DNA of 64,000 nt. It comes from Pelargonium cotyledonis (taxonomy: Eukaryota; Streptophyta; Magnoliopsida; Geraniales; Geraniaceae). This document shows, one piece after another, positions 48,801 to 61,238 of this stretch (the first letter of the stretch is position 1; each line of letters opens with the position of its first letter). Where the stretch lies: contig JAYMTA010000002.1 of the NCBI GenBank assembly GCA_036897625.1, forward strand, positions 62,001 to 126,000, read 5' to 3'. A model generated the notes under the pieces. The model saw only the letters and a list, made by a program, of their open reading frames with translations, made no database searches and was not told the DNA's origin. The position numbers and the translations under genes were made by a program.

Positions 48801-50504
48801 TTACTTGTTATAACTACTCGCCCTTTTTAATTTACTTATTTACTGCAGCCGAGTTTCCAGAAGGGTTAGGGGATTCCTTTTACAGGGTCTTAGCTTATCA
48901 AAGGAAATAGCGTATGCTAGGAAGTTAACTGCGAAAAGGATTGCGTAGATTCTTGTTCCATAAATATATCCCTATACAAACAAGTCTATAAGATTTAGGG
49001 CTATCATTTTCACTGCTTAAGAGCGGCAGGCAAGAAAATTTATAAGTTAGTATTTACCTTTCTTCTAATGTTCCCGGGGACCTAACTAAGACGTCTATAC
49101 CGAAAACCCTAAACTGATAGTATAAAAACGATTTTTATTTAACGTAACCACCCAAACTTGTGTTTCTTTAAGCAAGGGGGCCCCCTTACTCTTATAAACC
49201 TATACCAAAGCTCACGAAAGAGAGCCCTGTCAAGGAACGGATAACCTTATAAAATTAGTTTACTGCTACTAACGAACTTATTAGAGGAAACTCAGGGACA
49301 GTCCCGTATAAAGAATTTAATAAACTTGACTTCGAATATATCCTAATATACACGTTACCCCATGCTAGCTATTGAAAGGTTATATTCAATTTGAATAACT
49401 CGGGGCTTTATAATATTATACGAACTCTGAAGCAGCGGGTTTCTAGAATCTTTATAATCCAGGATCCAGTCTAAGTAATAAAGTACGCTTCCCTTAAGAA
49501 ACCCCTTTTAATACTATAAGTTTGCACACTTTTATGTATAAAATATTGCCTTCGAGTTTCTAAGTCCAGATGAGTAGAGCTTAATTATTTCTTTTATTAA
49601 GAGTAATAGGAGGGTGTACCCAGGAACAAGGTTGTCTTTTTCTTTATCTTATGGAATGTGTTTTCAGTATTAGTATTCAAAAGGAGTCTCTGAGTTAGAG
49701 TCTATGAGAGTTCTTGTTAGGTTTAATTCAAATTTACTCAGCGTATCTATCTTGTCCGATATATCTTCTATAAGACGCTCTCGTATTACACAGTATCCGT
49801 AAGTTTTTGTTTAGCTCTCCCCAGATAATTGGCAGAATACAGTACAGATACCCGTTAAACGCGAGTCTATAAGGTTTAGTTCTAAAACCTTTATTACGAG
49901 TTACTTCTTTGCGAAAAAAGGGAGCTCTTGTCTAACAGGTAAAAGAAGTTTATAAATGTAATATTAATAATAATTGGATAAAACTAATCAATAATTAAGA
50001 TTAGTCGTCATAAATAGACCGCAAATCAACTTTATTCGGATATCCTGGGCCGTCCAAAGGTTTACAAACCAAGAATTTAGAATGAGCTAGAAAAAGACTT
50101 AGGTTTATAGTACATATTACAAAAAGGTATCACAAGTGTAGATTTTCTTAGAGTTGTCTTTAATATTTTATATATTTCGAGGGTTAAAAACAACCTTACT
50201 TAAACTAACCAATTCAAGCTAAATCTACCAAGGCCCTTAAACAGGCCGGTTCCTTGCTTATATCTTCGATGTGTCTTTTGTAAAGTAGAAATTAAAGCTT
50301 TCAAAGAGCTCTATTAAACGGATAAGTTTTTGATTATATAGCTAGGTAGCCGCACAGTATAGAACTGGATTTTTAGAACATTTTCTCGAACCGCATATTT
50401 GTAACTTAAATAAACTAATTAATTCTTTCCCATTCCTCTAAAACATAAGAATGAGAATTATCTATTAGTCGACTTCTTTCATTCAAAGGTAAAACAGCGA
50501 ATAG
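45863..50504. other. Noncoding stretch
   Basis: A tRNA 5'-half-like word (TATATAGCTCAATCTTAGAG, minus, near 46900) and a hairpin ATCCCCTG/CAGGGAT near 46764 are the only structures noticed. Open frames at 46916-47110 and 47984-48187 are about 65 codons and unrecognised. Confidence 0.55.
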
Positions 50505-50543
50505 AATTTTGACAAACCCTAGGTTCAAATCCATAAGTTTAGG
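50505..50543 (+). pseudogene. Lone tRNA T-arm
   Basis: CCCTAGGTTCAAATCCATAAG contains an exact T-loop consensus. The stem is only two pairs and no D-arm or anticodon arm lies before it. Confidence 0.2.
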
Positions 50544-53500
50544 TTTTATTAGTGTATATTCTAAGTTCCTTAATTAAAAGAATTAGAATCACTTAGATAA
50601 GATAACATAAGGAAAAAAGACCTAAAATGCGTTGGTTCATGAACTAAAAAGCAAATAAGCCAAGGGCTTGAGGATTTTTGGTAAGCCCAGGAAGAGAGAG
50701 ATGGACTTTAGGAAGTGAAATAGAACCCTAATGGAAGGGAGTGAAAAAGAGAATATTATTTGGTTGGGTGGGTGGTGTCGAGCTATGAAGCTTCTAATCG
50801 GATCATGAAAGTAACTCAGAATCAAAGTTTGCTCGGTGTAATAAGTTTCTATCTTGAGAATTTGAGATTCTAAAGTGTCTCTATTTGCTTAGTGAATTGT
50901 TCTATTTCATGAAGTTGTATATTGTATTGTGTCTATTTTCTTTTTAGTGAATGCCTCTAAATTCTATTTGGATCTATGTTCTTTCTATTTCTATTTGTCT
51001 AAAATAAGATCCCTTCATAGAAGTACAAAACCCGTCTCTCAGTACCAAGCCAAGGATAGTAACCAAGTACAAGAAAAGCCCTGCCTAATCAGTACAATAC
51101 CAACAATACCTGGGGTTTTTGGGATAAGAATTCCTGATGTCCCAGAATAGATAACGGGTCTCTTAACTTTCTAACTGACTGCCAGTAAGAAATTTTTGCT
51201 TCCTTTTAGTCTTAGTAAATCCTTTTTTTAGATATTTGTAATAAGTAAATTCAAACTCAAAAAAAGGGTTGAGATAAGTACGGAGTCCTCAGTCGTAAGA
51301 TTTGGACCCAATTTAAGATCTGCGTAATAGACAAAAGATAAAAAAAAGCAAGAGCCCCGTTTGTACCCGGAGTACTAGTAATAATTTGATGTTACTAAAG
51401 CTCTCCGTATTCTCAATTCAACTAAATTAAGCACCACTCCCTTCTTTTCTCTTATAAAATTATAAAGATGGGTCCTAGCTTCTTGTTGTCATCAGAATCA
51501 TTTAATATATATAGATATAGTTAAAATTCTGCATTCCAAGTCCTTGAAAAGGAATCCCCGTCTATCTGGAATATTTAGAAGGATCACGCATTAGCCGAAG
51601 CTCCGCCTTGAACAGTTAGAGTGCAGCCCTCTTTACCTACAATCAAGGGTTCAATCAACACAATTCTTTATAAAAACCCTCGCGTTTTGAACATAATTTT
51701 ATAGTGAAAAGAGCATAAAGTGGCCTTAAAAAGCCGTTGTTCGAAGTAGTCTCCTAAAAAACTAGGGACTTACTAGTAGCTTACTATCCAATTCTAAGAC
51801 TGTCAGTAAAGGGAGAAAAGTCGTATTATCCTTGGAATACAAAGGCTCCGGTTGTAAAAGCTGTCTCATAAAAGAACCTATCCGCTGGGGCTAGAATTCT
51901 ATTTGAGCAATGTCGTATACAAGAAAAGTCAAGCTCTAAGCTTGCGGAATTGCATAGTATTTTATATTCTAAAAAGAAGCCCCTTCCTACAACTAAAAGA
52001 AATCCCGGTATAGACCTTTTATTCATTGCCCAAAACTAACCGAAGCCTGTAAGTAGTTCTTATTAAATCTATTTATACAGAATAACTGGCTGTCCTATGG
52101 AAAAGAGTTATAAAAAAGAGACAAATTAAGCCATAGATTTTATCTACCATGCATGTTTGGAGACTCGTTATACCCAACTTCTTTGAAAAAGGGCAGTATT
52201 TCCGATTAGTAATAGAGCTTAGATTTATCTAGAATGTATATAAGGTATCCTATTTCGGAGGAAAATAGGTGTCCTTTAGGAAATAAAGAAGCCTGCCTAG
52301 CGGGGCTCAAGCAGTATTCCTTCTATTCGCGCGCTATATCTATACGTTAAGGTTACTGCTCCTAAAAAGTTTCTTGAGTTTAGAGCGCTGCCTGGAGCTT
52401 TTGAAGTTAAGAAAATCTCCATATAAGTTAATTTTTGTTTGAGTGCAACTGTGATGGTTAGTTTTTTGATTTATCCACTCTAATTTAGTATTTCTACACC
52501 TCTTTACGAGGAGTAAGTTATGTGATACCATACTAGCTAAACTCCACGTACCCAATGACTTTGTACCGTTGTTTATTACCCCCGATCTTGTTGAGTGAGG
52601 ATCAGACTGCTGCGAATTAACTTATCTTTTGTACACCTTGAGGGGTAACCGAGCTATTATCTACTTCCCTGGGTCTTCTACTTGTTAACAAGAAAGGAGG
52701 TCTTAACTTCTACTATGAGTTCTCGGGGGACTCCTACTGTTTTATTATATAATGATTTCATGTTCATGTTATGGAATTCCGTGTATTTTTGCCATTTAAA
52801 TGATTGCAGAAATTCTTATTTTACTTACAAAAGTTCATCGATTGCACTTTGCATTGGGTTTTGAGGTTTCCCTCATGACTTGCAGTACAAAAAATAGAGA
52901 TTAAATAATAAGGATCTAACAGGTATTTCAGTAAAACCCTTTTCTAATGCAAGAAAAACCAAGCATATGATACACCCTAAACACAACGAACCAAGAAAAC
53001 AATCTCATAACATGAATGGAAATAAACTATATAAGATATTAAAAAACTAGGGAAGGACCCGTATTTAAAAAGGATCCGGAAGATAAAGATTCACTTAATA
53101 GAAGTCCTCCTAAGTAAGTTTTTCGGGTCTCTTTACTTTAGGAATTCGCATGGGTCGTTCAATAAGACAATCGGGAACATTATTAACAAATTTTTAATTG
53201 TGTTTTTAACATGACAGATATTGACTTGAATAAAGGGGGCAATTTTGTTTTACCAGGGGCTCCATTAAAGTTCTTTATTTAATTTCTAATTCCAGTACCT
53301 TCTTTCGAAATACTAGGTTTACAAATAAAAACTTTCAGAAAAAAATATACATTTTCAAACAAATATTCATAAACAAATTTTTACACGGTCAGCAAAGTCC
53401 TAAAAGAGTCAACTATACATAGACTTATCAAATTCTATATGATAACGTGCGACTCGTTCGGATTACTTTACATTCGGTCTTCTAAGACTTCTTATAAGAT

Positions 53501-54028
53501 CGGGAGCAGCTAGGCTAGGAGATCCTTAAGGATTTTATAACCATCGACATTTTTGAGTTGGCAGTAGCTGAACGTAGCGAATAACATAACACAAAGCTAC
53601 AAAAGAAAGGAGGAGTACCTTAACTAAATAAAGACTACTCCCGCTTAGCATTTTTCTTAGTTATCGTGGAATATTTGAAAAGTTATGAAGTTAGCTTTTC
53701 CTCTTGTCCCTGCAAGCGCGTTTGGTATGAGGTTTAAGTATTTGGGATTGGAAGAACAACAAGACGTACACAGAAATATGCAAGAAATAAGCGCCTTCTC
53801 ATCGCTCCGATTTTGGTGAGGTAGAGAGATATCTATCAACAGGAAGCCTTGTATAACTGCGATTCATGGTACTTTCAACAGTTTCCAAAACTAAGCTAAG
53901 GGTCTTACCTTTAATTCTTAAAAAACTAAAGAAGGTTTGTGAAGAGAGGCTCTACGATACCTAATGTTAATAAAGTAAACTCCAAAACGGGTGCTACTTA
54001 TTAGATAGTATAAGATGGTAAGTTTTCT
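50544..54028. other. Noncoding stretch with a compositional island
   Basis: From about 50640 to 50830 the plus strand is rich in G and A, unlike its surroundings. Open frames at 50637-50825 (minus), 50929-51150 (plus), 51826-52026, 52340-52555, 52682-52864 and 53657-53839 are 60 to 73 codons and unrecognised. Confidence 0.5.
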
Positions 54029-54103
54029 CGGGACTGATGGGACTTGAACCCCACAACTTCTGCCTTGACAGGGCAGTGCTCTAGCCAATTGAACTACAAT
54101 CCC
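54029..54103 (-). tRNA. trnD-GUC: tRNA-Asp (GUC), plastid-type, with enlarged T-loop
   Basis: This tRNA decodes aspartate codons. The acceptor stem GGGATTG/CAGTCCC pairs fully, with one G-U and discriminator G. The D-arm reads GTTCAATTGGCTAGAGC. The anticodon stem CTGCC/GGCAG is perfect around loop CTGTCAA, with GTC at 54067-54069 on this strand. The body matches the plastid-type trnD found in plastids and, as a transferred copy, in seed-plant mitochondria. One oddity is the T-arm, which seems to be one base longer than usual: stem GTGGG/CCCAT closes on an eight-base loop GTTCAAGT instead of seven. Either one G was inserted and the tRNA still works, or decay has begun. The 111-codon open frame over it (53918-54253, minus) is a by-product, not a gene. 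Confidence 0.9.
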
Positions 54104-56003
54104 AAAAGAATAGAAGCAATACCTTACTTCTCTTTCTAATGTTATAGATTTCAGCAAACAAGTAAGAAAGGTTTCAAATAATGAGGGTAGAACAAGACAA
54201 AGGTTTTTATATTTATAGACTGAAGTCCTAGTAATACAGAGTGTAAAAGTCAAGGGTTATAAACTCTTATAATTTAGTCAGACAAAAAGGGGTCTTAATA
54301 GTTGCTAAGGAAAAAAGTACATTAAGTCAATAGGAAATGTGTGTTTATAAGGCAAGTATAGCCCATAAGACAGGGAAGAATACCATAAGATACAGAGTAC
54401 GGGTTAGAAAAGGGCAGTTATAGCTGGGAAAGTTACAGTTTAGGAAAAAGTAATCAAGGAGGAAGTAAGAAGACTTGGCTGCAGACTAAGAATGCAGGTA
54501 TCCTGAAAAGGTATTTAGATTAAGAAATAACAAAGTAAGAAGTTGGTGGTAGCTATAGGGTTTTCCTAAGATTTAGTTGGATACTAGTATAAAAGAGAGT
54601 ACATATTCGGGCATTTTAGCTTATAAGGATAACAGGGACTCTTTCTATAACTAAGTAAACTCGAGGGTATCCACTTAAACTGCATTACACTAAAAACTTA
54701 ATAAAATATCCAATCCAGACTAGTTACTAAACACTTCACTTAATTCCTCTGCTTTTTGAAAGCCCGTTAAAATAGAAGCATCAGTAAATCAAATGAACTG
54801 CTCAATAGAATTTGCCTTTTTAACTGACTAGGAGCTAAAGTTTCCAATCACAAGTACAAGTGTCCTTTACTGCAACTCCACCTCTATAACTCTTTTTTCT
54901 CTAGCCTGTAATATCCAAGCAAAACTAAAGAGGAAGCTATCCATATAAAAGTCAGATAAAAGTTGGTAGTGAGAAAGAACCCCAGAAAAATAAGACATAT
55001 CCCGGGGATGCATACCTAGTTGATTTTTGTTTCAGTAGGACTAGATAGAACAGGATAGCTGGCTTTTGTAATTATGCGGGAAGCCTAGTTAACGCTTTGA
55101 TATTATGTGTAATATATTGGAAAAAAGTCTTTTCCGTAAAATGTAATACAAGGTTTTATTAGACACCTCACTAAATAAATGTCAGAAGCCCCTTTCTTAC
55201 TAGGGTCCTCCTTTTCAGCAGGTGGGGTTAGAAGTCTTTATATTCTGTAATATATAGATAGTAAGGAGTAACTGCTACGCCAATTTCTTCCTCCTAACAT
55301 AGAAATTGCTAAACTGATCTACAATCTGAGCCTCCTATAAACCGGAACCAGTCTATACTTTTTAGAAGATTTTATCTGTAATTGTACTTCAACAACAGGA
55401 ACGAACTTAGCCACTTGTAAAAAACTTTTATTATTCTAAAGCTCGCTAAGAATCCCAATCCAATTAATCACAGCTACAAAACCCGCTTTAGTACATTAAG
55501 AGTTATAAGGAAACACTTTGGCTTTTACCAGACACTCAATTTCCGTTTAGACAAGTTCGTGAGTCAACCAAATCCAGGAGGAGTTGTTGGGTTTTTTTAA
55601 CTTTCAAGCTCCTTTCTTGCAACGTACCTCAGATATAATTCATTTTTATTCCGGGTTATAGCTTTACGCCCAGCCCCAGTAAGGTGCTCACTTTTCGTTT
55701 TAAGTGGAGGTTTAGGGGTTTCCTAAGTTATTATATGGCAAACTTTCAAGTCAAGTCGATACTCGTGCAATAATTGCTACATTAATAATTAAATGAAGCA
55801 AGTTACTTTATTAGAGCCTTTTTGCCTAGAAAAAAGAACTTATAAACCCTTTTGTTATTACTAGATACGTAAAATTTTCCCTTATAAAAGTTTACGTAAC
55901 AAGTGAACTCCACTCTTATCTGGCTATTATACCTTAATTAGTACTCCTTATTGTGTACGACCAGCAAAGCATGTACCAGTTTTTTACTAGAGCTCCTCTA
56001 CTA
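54104..56003. other. Noncoding stretch upstream of trnD
   Basis: The plus strand is purine-rich from about 54.3 to 54.6 kb and then pyrimidine-richer near 54.8-54.95 kb. No open frame of note and no promoter that I can support. Confidence 0.55.
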
Positions 56004-56077
56004 CTGGCATTCCTATTAGCCTCTGGTAGAGCGAGGACTGTATAACCTAGCGCTTGAAAGTTCGAAATCCTACCAGC
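56004..56077 (+). pseudogene. trnY-GUA-like tRNA, degraded
   Basis: CTGGCA at the start can pair with TACCAG at the end in five of six positions. Between them lie TTAGCCTCTGGTAGAGC (D-arm-like), AGGA-CTGTATA-ACCT, in which the loop would give anticodon GTA (Tyr) with one A-A mismatch at the top of the stem, and AAGTTCGAAATCC (T-arm-like). The long variable arm usual for organellar trnY is not clear. The parts are in the right order and spacing, but the T-stem is poor, so a relic is more likely than a working gene. Confidence 0.35.
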
Positions 56078-57417
56078 AGCAGTAATTGTGTAAACTAGCA
56101 AGTGTCCATACTGAACTTATTAATTGAGTTGCTTGGAAATCCGTACTTTATCCCAATAGGGCTCTGGTCAGGTTTAGGGCTGAATGTCCATTTATATGAT
56201 CGTTTATTGTTTACTTTATTTAATATTGTTTTCTAGCTACTAGGTATGTCAGATTGCTTATAAGTGCTTTATAGGATATACTCAATCTAAAGAAACAAAA
56301 TTCTTTTCTGATTACTGAATATTTAAAACTGATTCTCAAGTTCCCACAAAATGAAAAAGCGTTTCCTTTTCCTTGTATACTTGTACAAAGGCTCGGTATA
56401 AGTAAAATAGAAAATTAAAGAGATTCCACTCATTTTTATAGGATAGGGATACATCCTTCAATTGTTTGTATATATGTTTTGGAATCCCGCCAATTCCGAT
56501 CAGAAAACTTAGAAAACTTAGAGATTTAGAAAGACTTAGGAAAGTTGTTGTAAGTAAACTACTCCATTTAGACAAGCTTTCGCGAGTAGAAATTGGTAAA
56601 AAATTTGTTAGCTAGAAAACACCTCTTATATGTTATAGAGATTCCCTATTGAGGCTTTTAAATTACCTCATATAGGATACACTACTCTGGTACTATCTCT
56701 TTTGTTTATTAATTTACAAAGGTAGCGATCCCAGTAGTGCTTCGACTTTCTCTCAAATAAAGTACTGCAACAATATCCTGAATTATTTGTTACCTATGCG
56801 AGTTCCTTAATGACTTAAAGATATCTTCTATTATACCCCAAAGAAGAGATACAGTATAAGTTTTCTTATATCTAAAATAGACTTCGTTGCCAAGCTAATT
56901 AGCTCAAATCTCTTCTGGACTGTAACAAACTGAAAGGTTACAAATGCACTACATATACCTTCTTGTAGCTTAACTATAATGAGAGGAAGTACAGTTACCG
57001 CGCCCTCTTAAATTTTACTTTTTACTCACCTCAGTTAAAAGGCACTAGCTATAGACGTAAATTTTATGCTAACTAAGTTTTTTAAGACGCTAGTTTAAAT
57101 AAGTATGGATTCGTGAATAACAAACCAAAACCCTTCATTCCGATCATCAACGGAAAACAAGACCTAAGAGCGCTTAGTACTGGATAGACAGGCTAATCAT
57201 ACCTAATTATTAGTTCCAATAGGTTAAAATTGTCCAGCACCCTCTCTCGGATTCCCTTTTATAAGATTCCCAGCCGCTATCTTAATTTATACTAAGTGAG
57301 GAAAATCCTAAATTATTGTCTTTGCTTTTCGCTAATTAAGAGACATGTTTTTAATACCTATCTATTTAAAGTCCTTATATTTAGGACCCAAACAAATACC
57401 TTAACTTGATTATATAG
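56078..57417. other. Noncoding stretch
   Basis: One 79-codon open frame (56336-56575, minus) rich in Ser, Leu and Phe, unrecognised. Confidence 0.55.
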
Positions 57418-57502
57418 TACCAGAAGGATTAGAACCTGCGGTATAACTTAACGATTTGATAGTATCTAAGACACAGGTATACAGCAAGCTGACCATACTG
57501 TT
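57418..57502 (-). pseudogene. tRNA-like relic, possibly Leu type
   Basis: On the minus strand, GTATGGTCAGCTTGCTG resembles a D-region, CTTAGAT could be an anticodon loop with TAG (Leu), and ACCGCAGGTTCTAATCC resembles a T-arm. The 30 bases before the T-arm could hold a long variable arm, as tRNA-Leu has. The anticodon stem pairs poorly, so the call is tentative. Confidence 0.22.
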
Positions 57503-60500
57503 TCGAGGGTTAAATTAATCGATTGTAGCTTTCTCTCTCTTTTTAGAATAAATTTTTATTAATGTTTAGGTCAAGTAATCTATAGAAATCTAATATGAAA
57601 AGCGACACAGTGTAGCTAGTATAAAAGAGGAGAGTTGATGCCTACTTTTAACAGATTAAGCTGTTTGGAATATAAAACTTAAAAAATAAGAAAAACACTT
57701 ATAAAAATACTGAAGCTGAGTTTATTATACCAAAAGAATGTTGTTAAAGTTCCTTGAAATACACCTAGAAGATTTCATGAATCCTATTTCTCAATCCTTT
57801 CCTATACCGGGCCGCTCTCATTAAATATATAAATATTTTTAAAAATGCACTTTTATTTTATTATCAGTTGACGTGACCAGGAGAGCCTTGTATAAAAGAA
57901 ACCCTACTGAGAAATTTTTTGTAATTGTATTACTTATAGTATTATAAATAATGCCAACCCCACTAACGACATCCCAGTAGGTTATAACCCTTCGCTTGAG
58001 TGTCTTGACTCAATTAAGACAAGAGACTATTCCTATCTGATCTAAATGTATACTGGATTCGAATAATTTAAGGGCATTTACAGTAAAGGGTTTTCCACTA
58101 AAAGTAATTTTAGGTTAGAATAGTTTACGAATACTTTCTAATTATAAAGACAAATCAACGATATATTCATTCTATGAAAAGCCCTTAAAGCGTTCTTTTT
58201 CGGGAATATAGTTAATGTATGATTTATGGTACATTAACCTGGAAAACTGGGGTACCTCAAGTTGAAAGCGAAACTAGGAAACTATAAATCCTATTTGTAT
58301 AGGAGGTGATTAAAAAGACTTATTTAATTCTATAATATACTAGAAAATATCTACCTTTCATTTGAATCCCTTCAACTACAAGTAAAACCAGGTAGGCAAG
58401 ATCGAAGGAGCCCTTTGGCTATGCACGCTCGTTGTTAATAAGGAATTTCTTTCGGTAGACTCTCATATAGAATAGAGTAAAATGTACGGACTCTCCTTTA
58501 CTTATTAAAGAGTTTTAATCCTTATTATTTAGGTATATTAACTGAAAACGGGAATCTATCTTTTTAGCTAGAAGGTATCCTACCCATTCATAGAAAATAA
58601 AACTTGCCCTATTCACTTGCAAAAAACAGAAAACCTCGAGAATATCGCTATATTAAGAAACTTTATAGATCGCCTCCCTTTTGTAATAGTTAACTTATTA
58701 CATGGAAAAAACTTTTATGCTCAGCTCAAATAATTCAAGGTCTAAGCTGTTATGATCGCTACCCTGAATTATTGCAATATACTTTTGGAAGCTACCTTCT
58801 TCTCCTCAGCTCGACTTGTAATAAGTTAAGGAATCAAGGTTATGTAATAAGGACTCCCTTATATTTTAATTCTTAGTACTACTTTTTATTAAAAAGCAGG
58901 TACTTACTATTTAAGGAATTAATGTATAAATGCGTTAAAACAATTGGATGGGTGCATTTTTTCGCGAATACCTCATGTTAGTGCTTTTCAGAAATAGAGT
59001 TTTTATAAAAGGGTTAGCCATATTCTTTATATTCTGGGAAGTTTACTTAGCCAGAGAACTTTATTAACTTGTAAGAAAGATTTAAAGATAAAGAAGTTCT
59101 AGTTAATTTAATAATGTAAAGGAGGGTCCCTGCTCGCTTTTAGTACTCTAATTAATAAATATAGAGCAGCATATAGGAATCTATAAAAATATATAGTTAG
59201 CAGAAGTACTTCCAATTACTGACTCACAAGATACAGTATTCATAGTAGAGAACTTGCTATCTAAGCGGATTCCCATTTCTTAAAGGATACCCTTTTTCTT
59301 GTGTTTTCCTTGTTTTAATCGGTGACTTCGGAGCTACCATAATAATTTTTTTTTTGAAAGGAAAGAGAGTTCACAATAGAGTAAGTCAGTTTCAAATTTG
59401 TAGTAAACAAAGAAATTGGATGATTTACTTTAATATTTGTTGCAATTAATTGTCTATAATAAAAGTTCTACTATCGAACTCCTAAGTATAAAAGGGAAAG
59501 GTTTAACCCCGTTTTTTGTTAACTTGAAAAGTATTCTTCCTATTTAAGGTAATTTTATAGTTAGTACATTCATACATTATGACACTCAAAACATCCTCTT
59601 CATACCCGTTATGTAATAACTCTTTTCTCTATCTCCACTTTATTATAGACTTTTTTTGTTACTCTCTATCCGTATCCCAAAATCCGTATGAGCCAGACCC
59701 TTATTTAGAGTCTGTATCAGTATATCTACCTTGTTAGCTACACTTTATCTTAAAAAGCTCGAATACTTTTCTCCTTGTAGCCTAACTCTTGACTAAACCC
59801 TTCCTTAGTCTTTCGTAGCTAGGTCTTAGCAGCTAGACTTCCCCCTTTTTAAATACAGATAAGTAAGAGTACTTAATTTAGGAGACACAATAATTGCTTA
59901 GATAGAATCATTTACATTAGTCTAATATGAAATAAGTTCCAGTGGTATTCCTCCTTATAAGAACTGCTCGGTGAACTTAAAGAAAAGTTGGTGGTAAATT
60001 CTCATATTTTATATTTTAGCCCTCTTTTAGTTAGCTGTAACTTTTTTTTACAAAACAACCGGTTTAAGCTCCTATCACTTTAACAAAGATGTTAGTACTA
60101 CATGTACTTTCCACGCACTATTTAAGGAGTTTCTTATTGAATCTTTTTATGTCATAAGATTCTAAGTTAAGTGTTCTAAGATAGAAGTAAAAAAACTATG
60201 CCTAATCTACTGGACTGAAGTGGCAAGCAGAAAGAATCCCCTTTTTTTTTTCACTTGGATAACCTAAATAGGCATAGGATTGCTTTCTCGGAAATATACA
60301 CGTAAACTGGGCTCTCTTTGAATGGCAAACGGGTTAACTCGAGAATCTAAATCTAAATGGATAGCTCCTAAAGTTTCTTTAGAACTACATTTTTATCTTA
60401 AGAGTTTTATATTACACGCACTCGCGCTTCTTAAGAAAAGGAGTATAAAAGAGCTTTGTCTCTCATGTGGGGCTTCTCTGGTTCTTGGTTATACTGAAGC

Positions 60501-61169
60501 AGGCTTATCAAAGTTGCAGCAGGCACCTCCTCTTTGGGATGTATGGGGCATAGTTAGATTCCTCTTTTCTGTCTTACCGGGGTTTACTTTTAAAGTTAAA
60601 TATTTTAAACTTCAAAAAAGTTAGAAGAGACTCTTGGTTTAATTAAACTCTATAATTATTTATCTTTTGCAGGAAAAAGGCAGGCAATTGAATTTTTGAT
60701 ATTACGGAGTCGACTTTTACCTATATTATCGAAAAAACCCAGAAAGTTTAGGAGTACTCTTTGATTGATAACTTGTTTACTACTTTCAGCTTTTTATATT
60801 GACATTTTTAGAGTAGTGGGTCATATAACTTTTGGTATTTTAAAATGTATACTTTATAGGAACTTCCTGTAGAACTAGGAATCGATCTAATTATATAAGA
60901 AAACCCTGCTACTGTTCGAAGTCTTTTATCCAGTTTAGGTATCCTTTTTAGAAATAATCATTAGAAAGTTAATAAAGAGGAGGCCATAAGACAGCTTTAT
61001 ACAAGGCAAGCAAGTTGGAATTAATAGATATATTCTATAATAATGCAAAAGCAGTAAAAATGACCGAGATCCCGTATCTTAATTCGCTTATATGGTAGGT
61101 AACTGAGTAAATAGAGTAAATTGGCAAGAGTTAGTAACAACAAGAATTATGTAATAGTCCTAAAAATCC
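57503..61169. other. Noncoding stretch
   Basis: C/T-rich at 59.6-59.85 kb. A 100-codon ATG-started frame at 60322-60624 (plus) has no recognisable domain; with its middle hydrophobic part it is the least unlikely protein candidate in the window, but its length is within chance. Confidence 0.5.
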
Positions 61170-61238
61170 TCAGAAGCCTCCTCTTGGTAGAGCAATCCGC
61201 TTATAGTCTTAAGGTCTGTGGTTCAAATACACTTATAA
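61170..61238 (+). pseudogene. tRNA-like fragment
   Basis: CTTGGTAGAGCAATC is a good D-arm remnant and GGTCTGTGGTTCAAATACAC has a T-stem TGTG/CACA-type pairing around TTCAAAT. The anticodon region CGCTTATAGTCTTAAG does not form a five-pair stem. Ends do not pair. Confidence 0.3.

Noticed and set aside
53918-54253. 111-codon open frame
   Set aside because: It runs across tRNA-Asp; the frame is open partly because of the tRNA sequence.
54636-54650. GGATAACAGGG, resembling a large-subunit rRNA word and the I-SceI core
   Set aside because: The match does not extend, and no rRNA or homing gene is nearby.
60322-60624. 100-codon ATG-started frame
   Set aside because: Unrecognised; a few such frames are expected by chance in 64 kb. 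Kept only as the least unlikely protein candidate.
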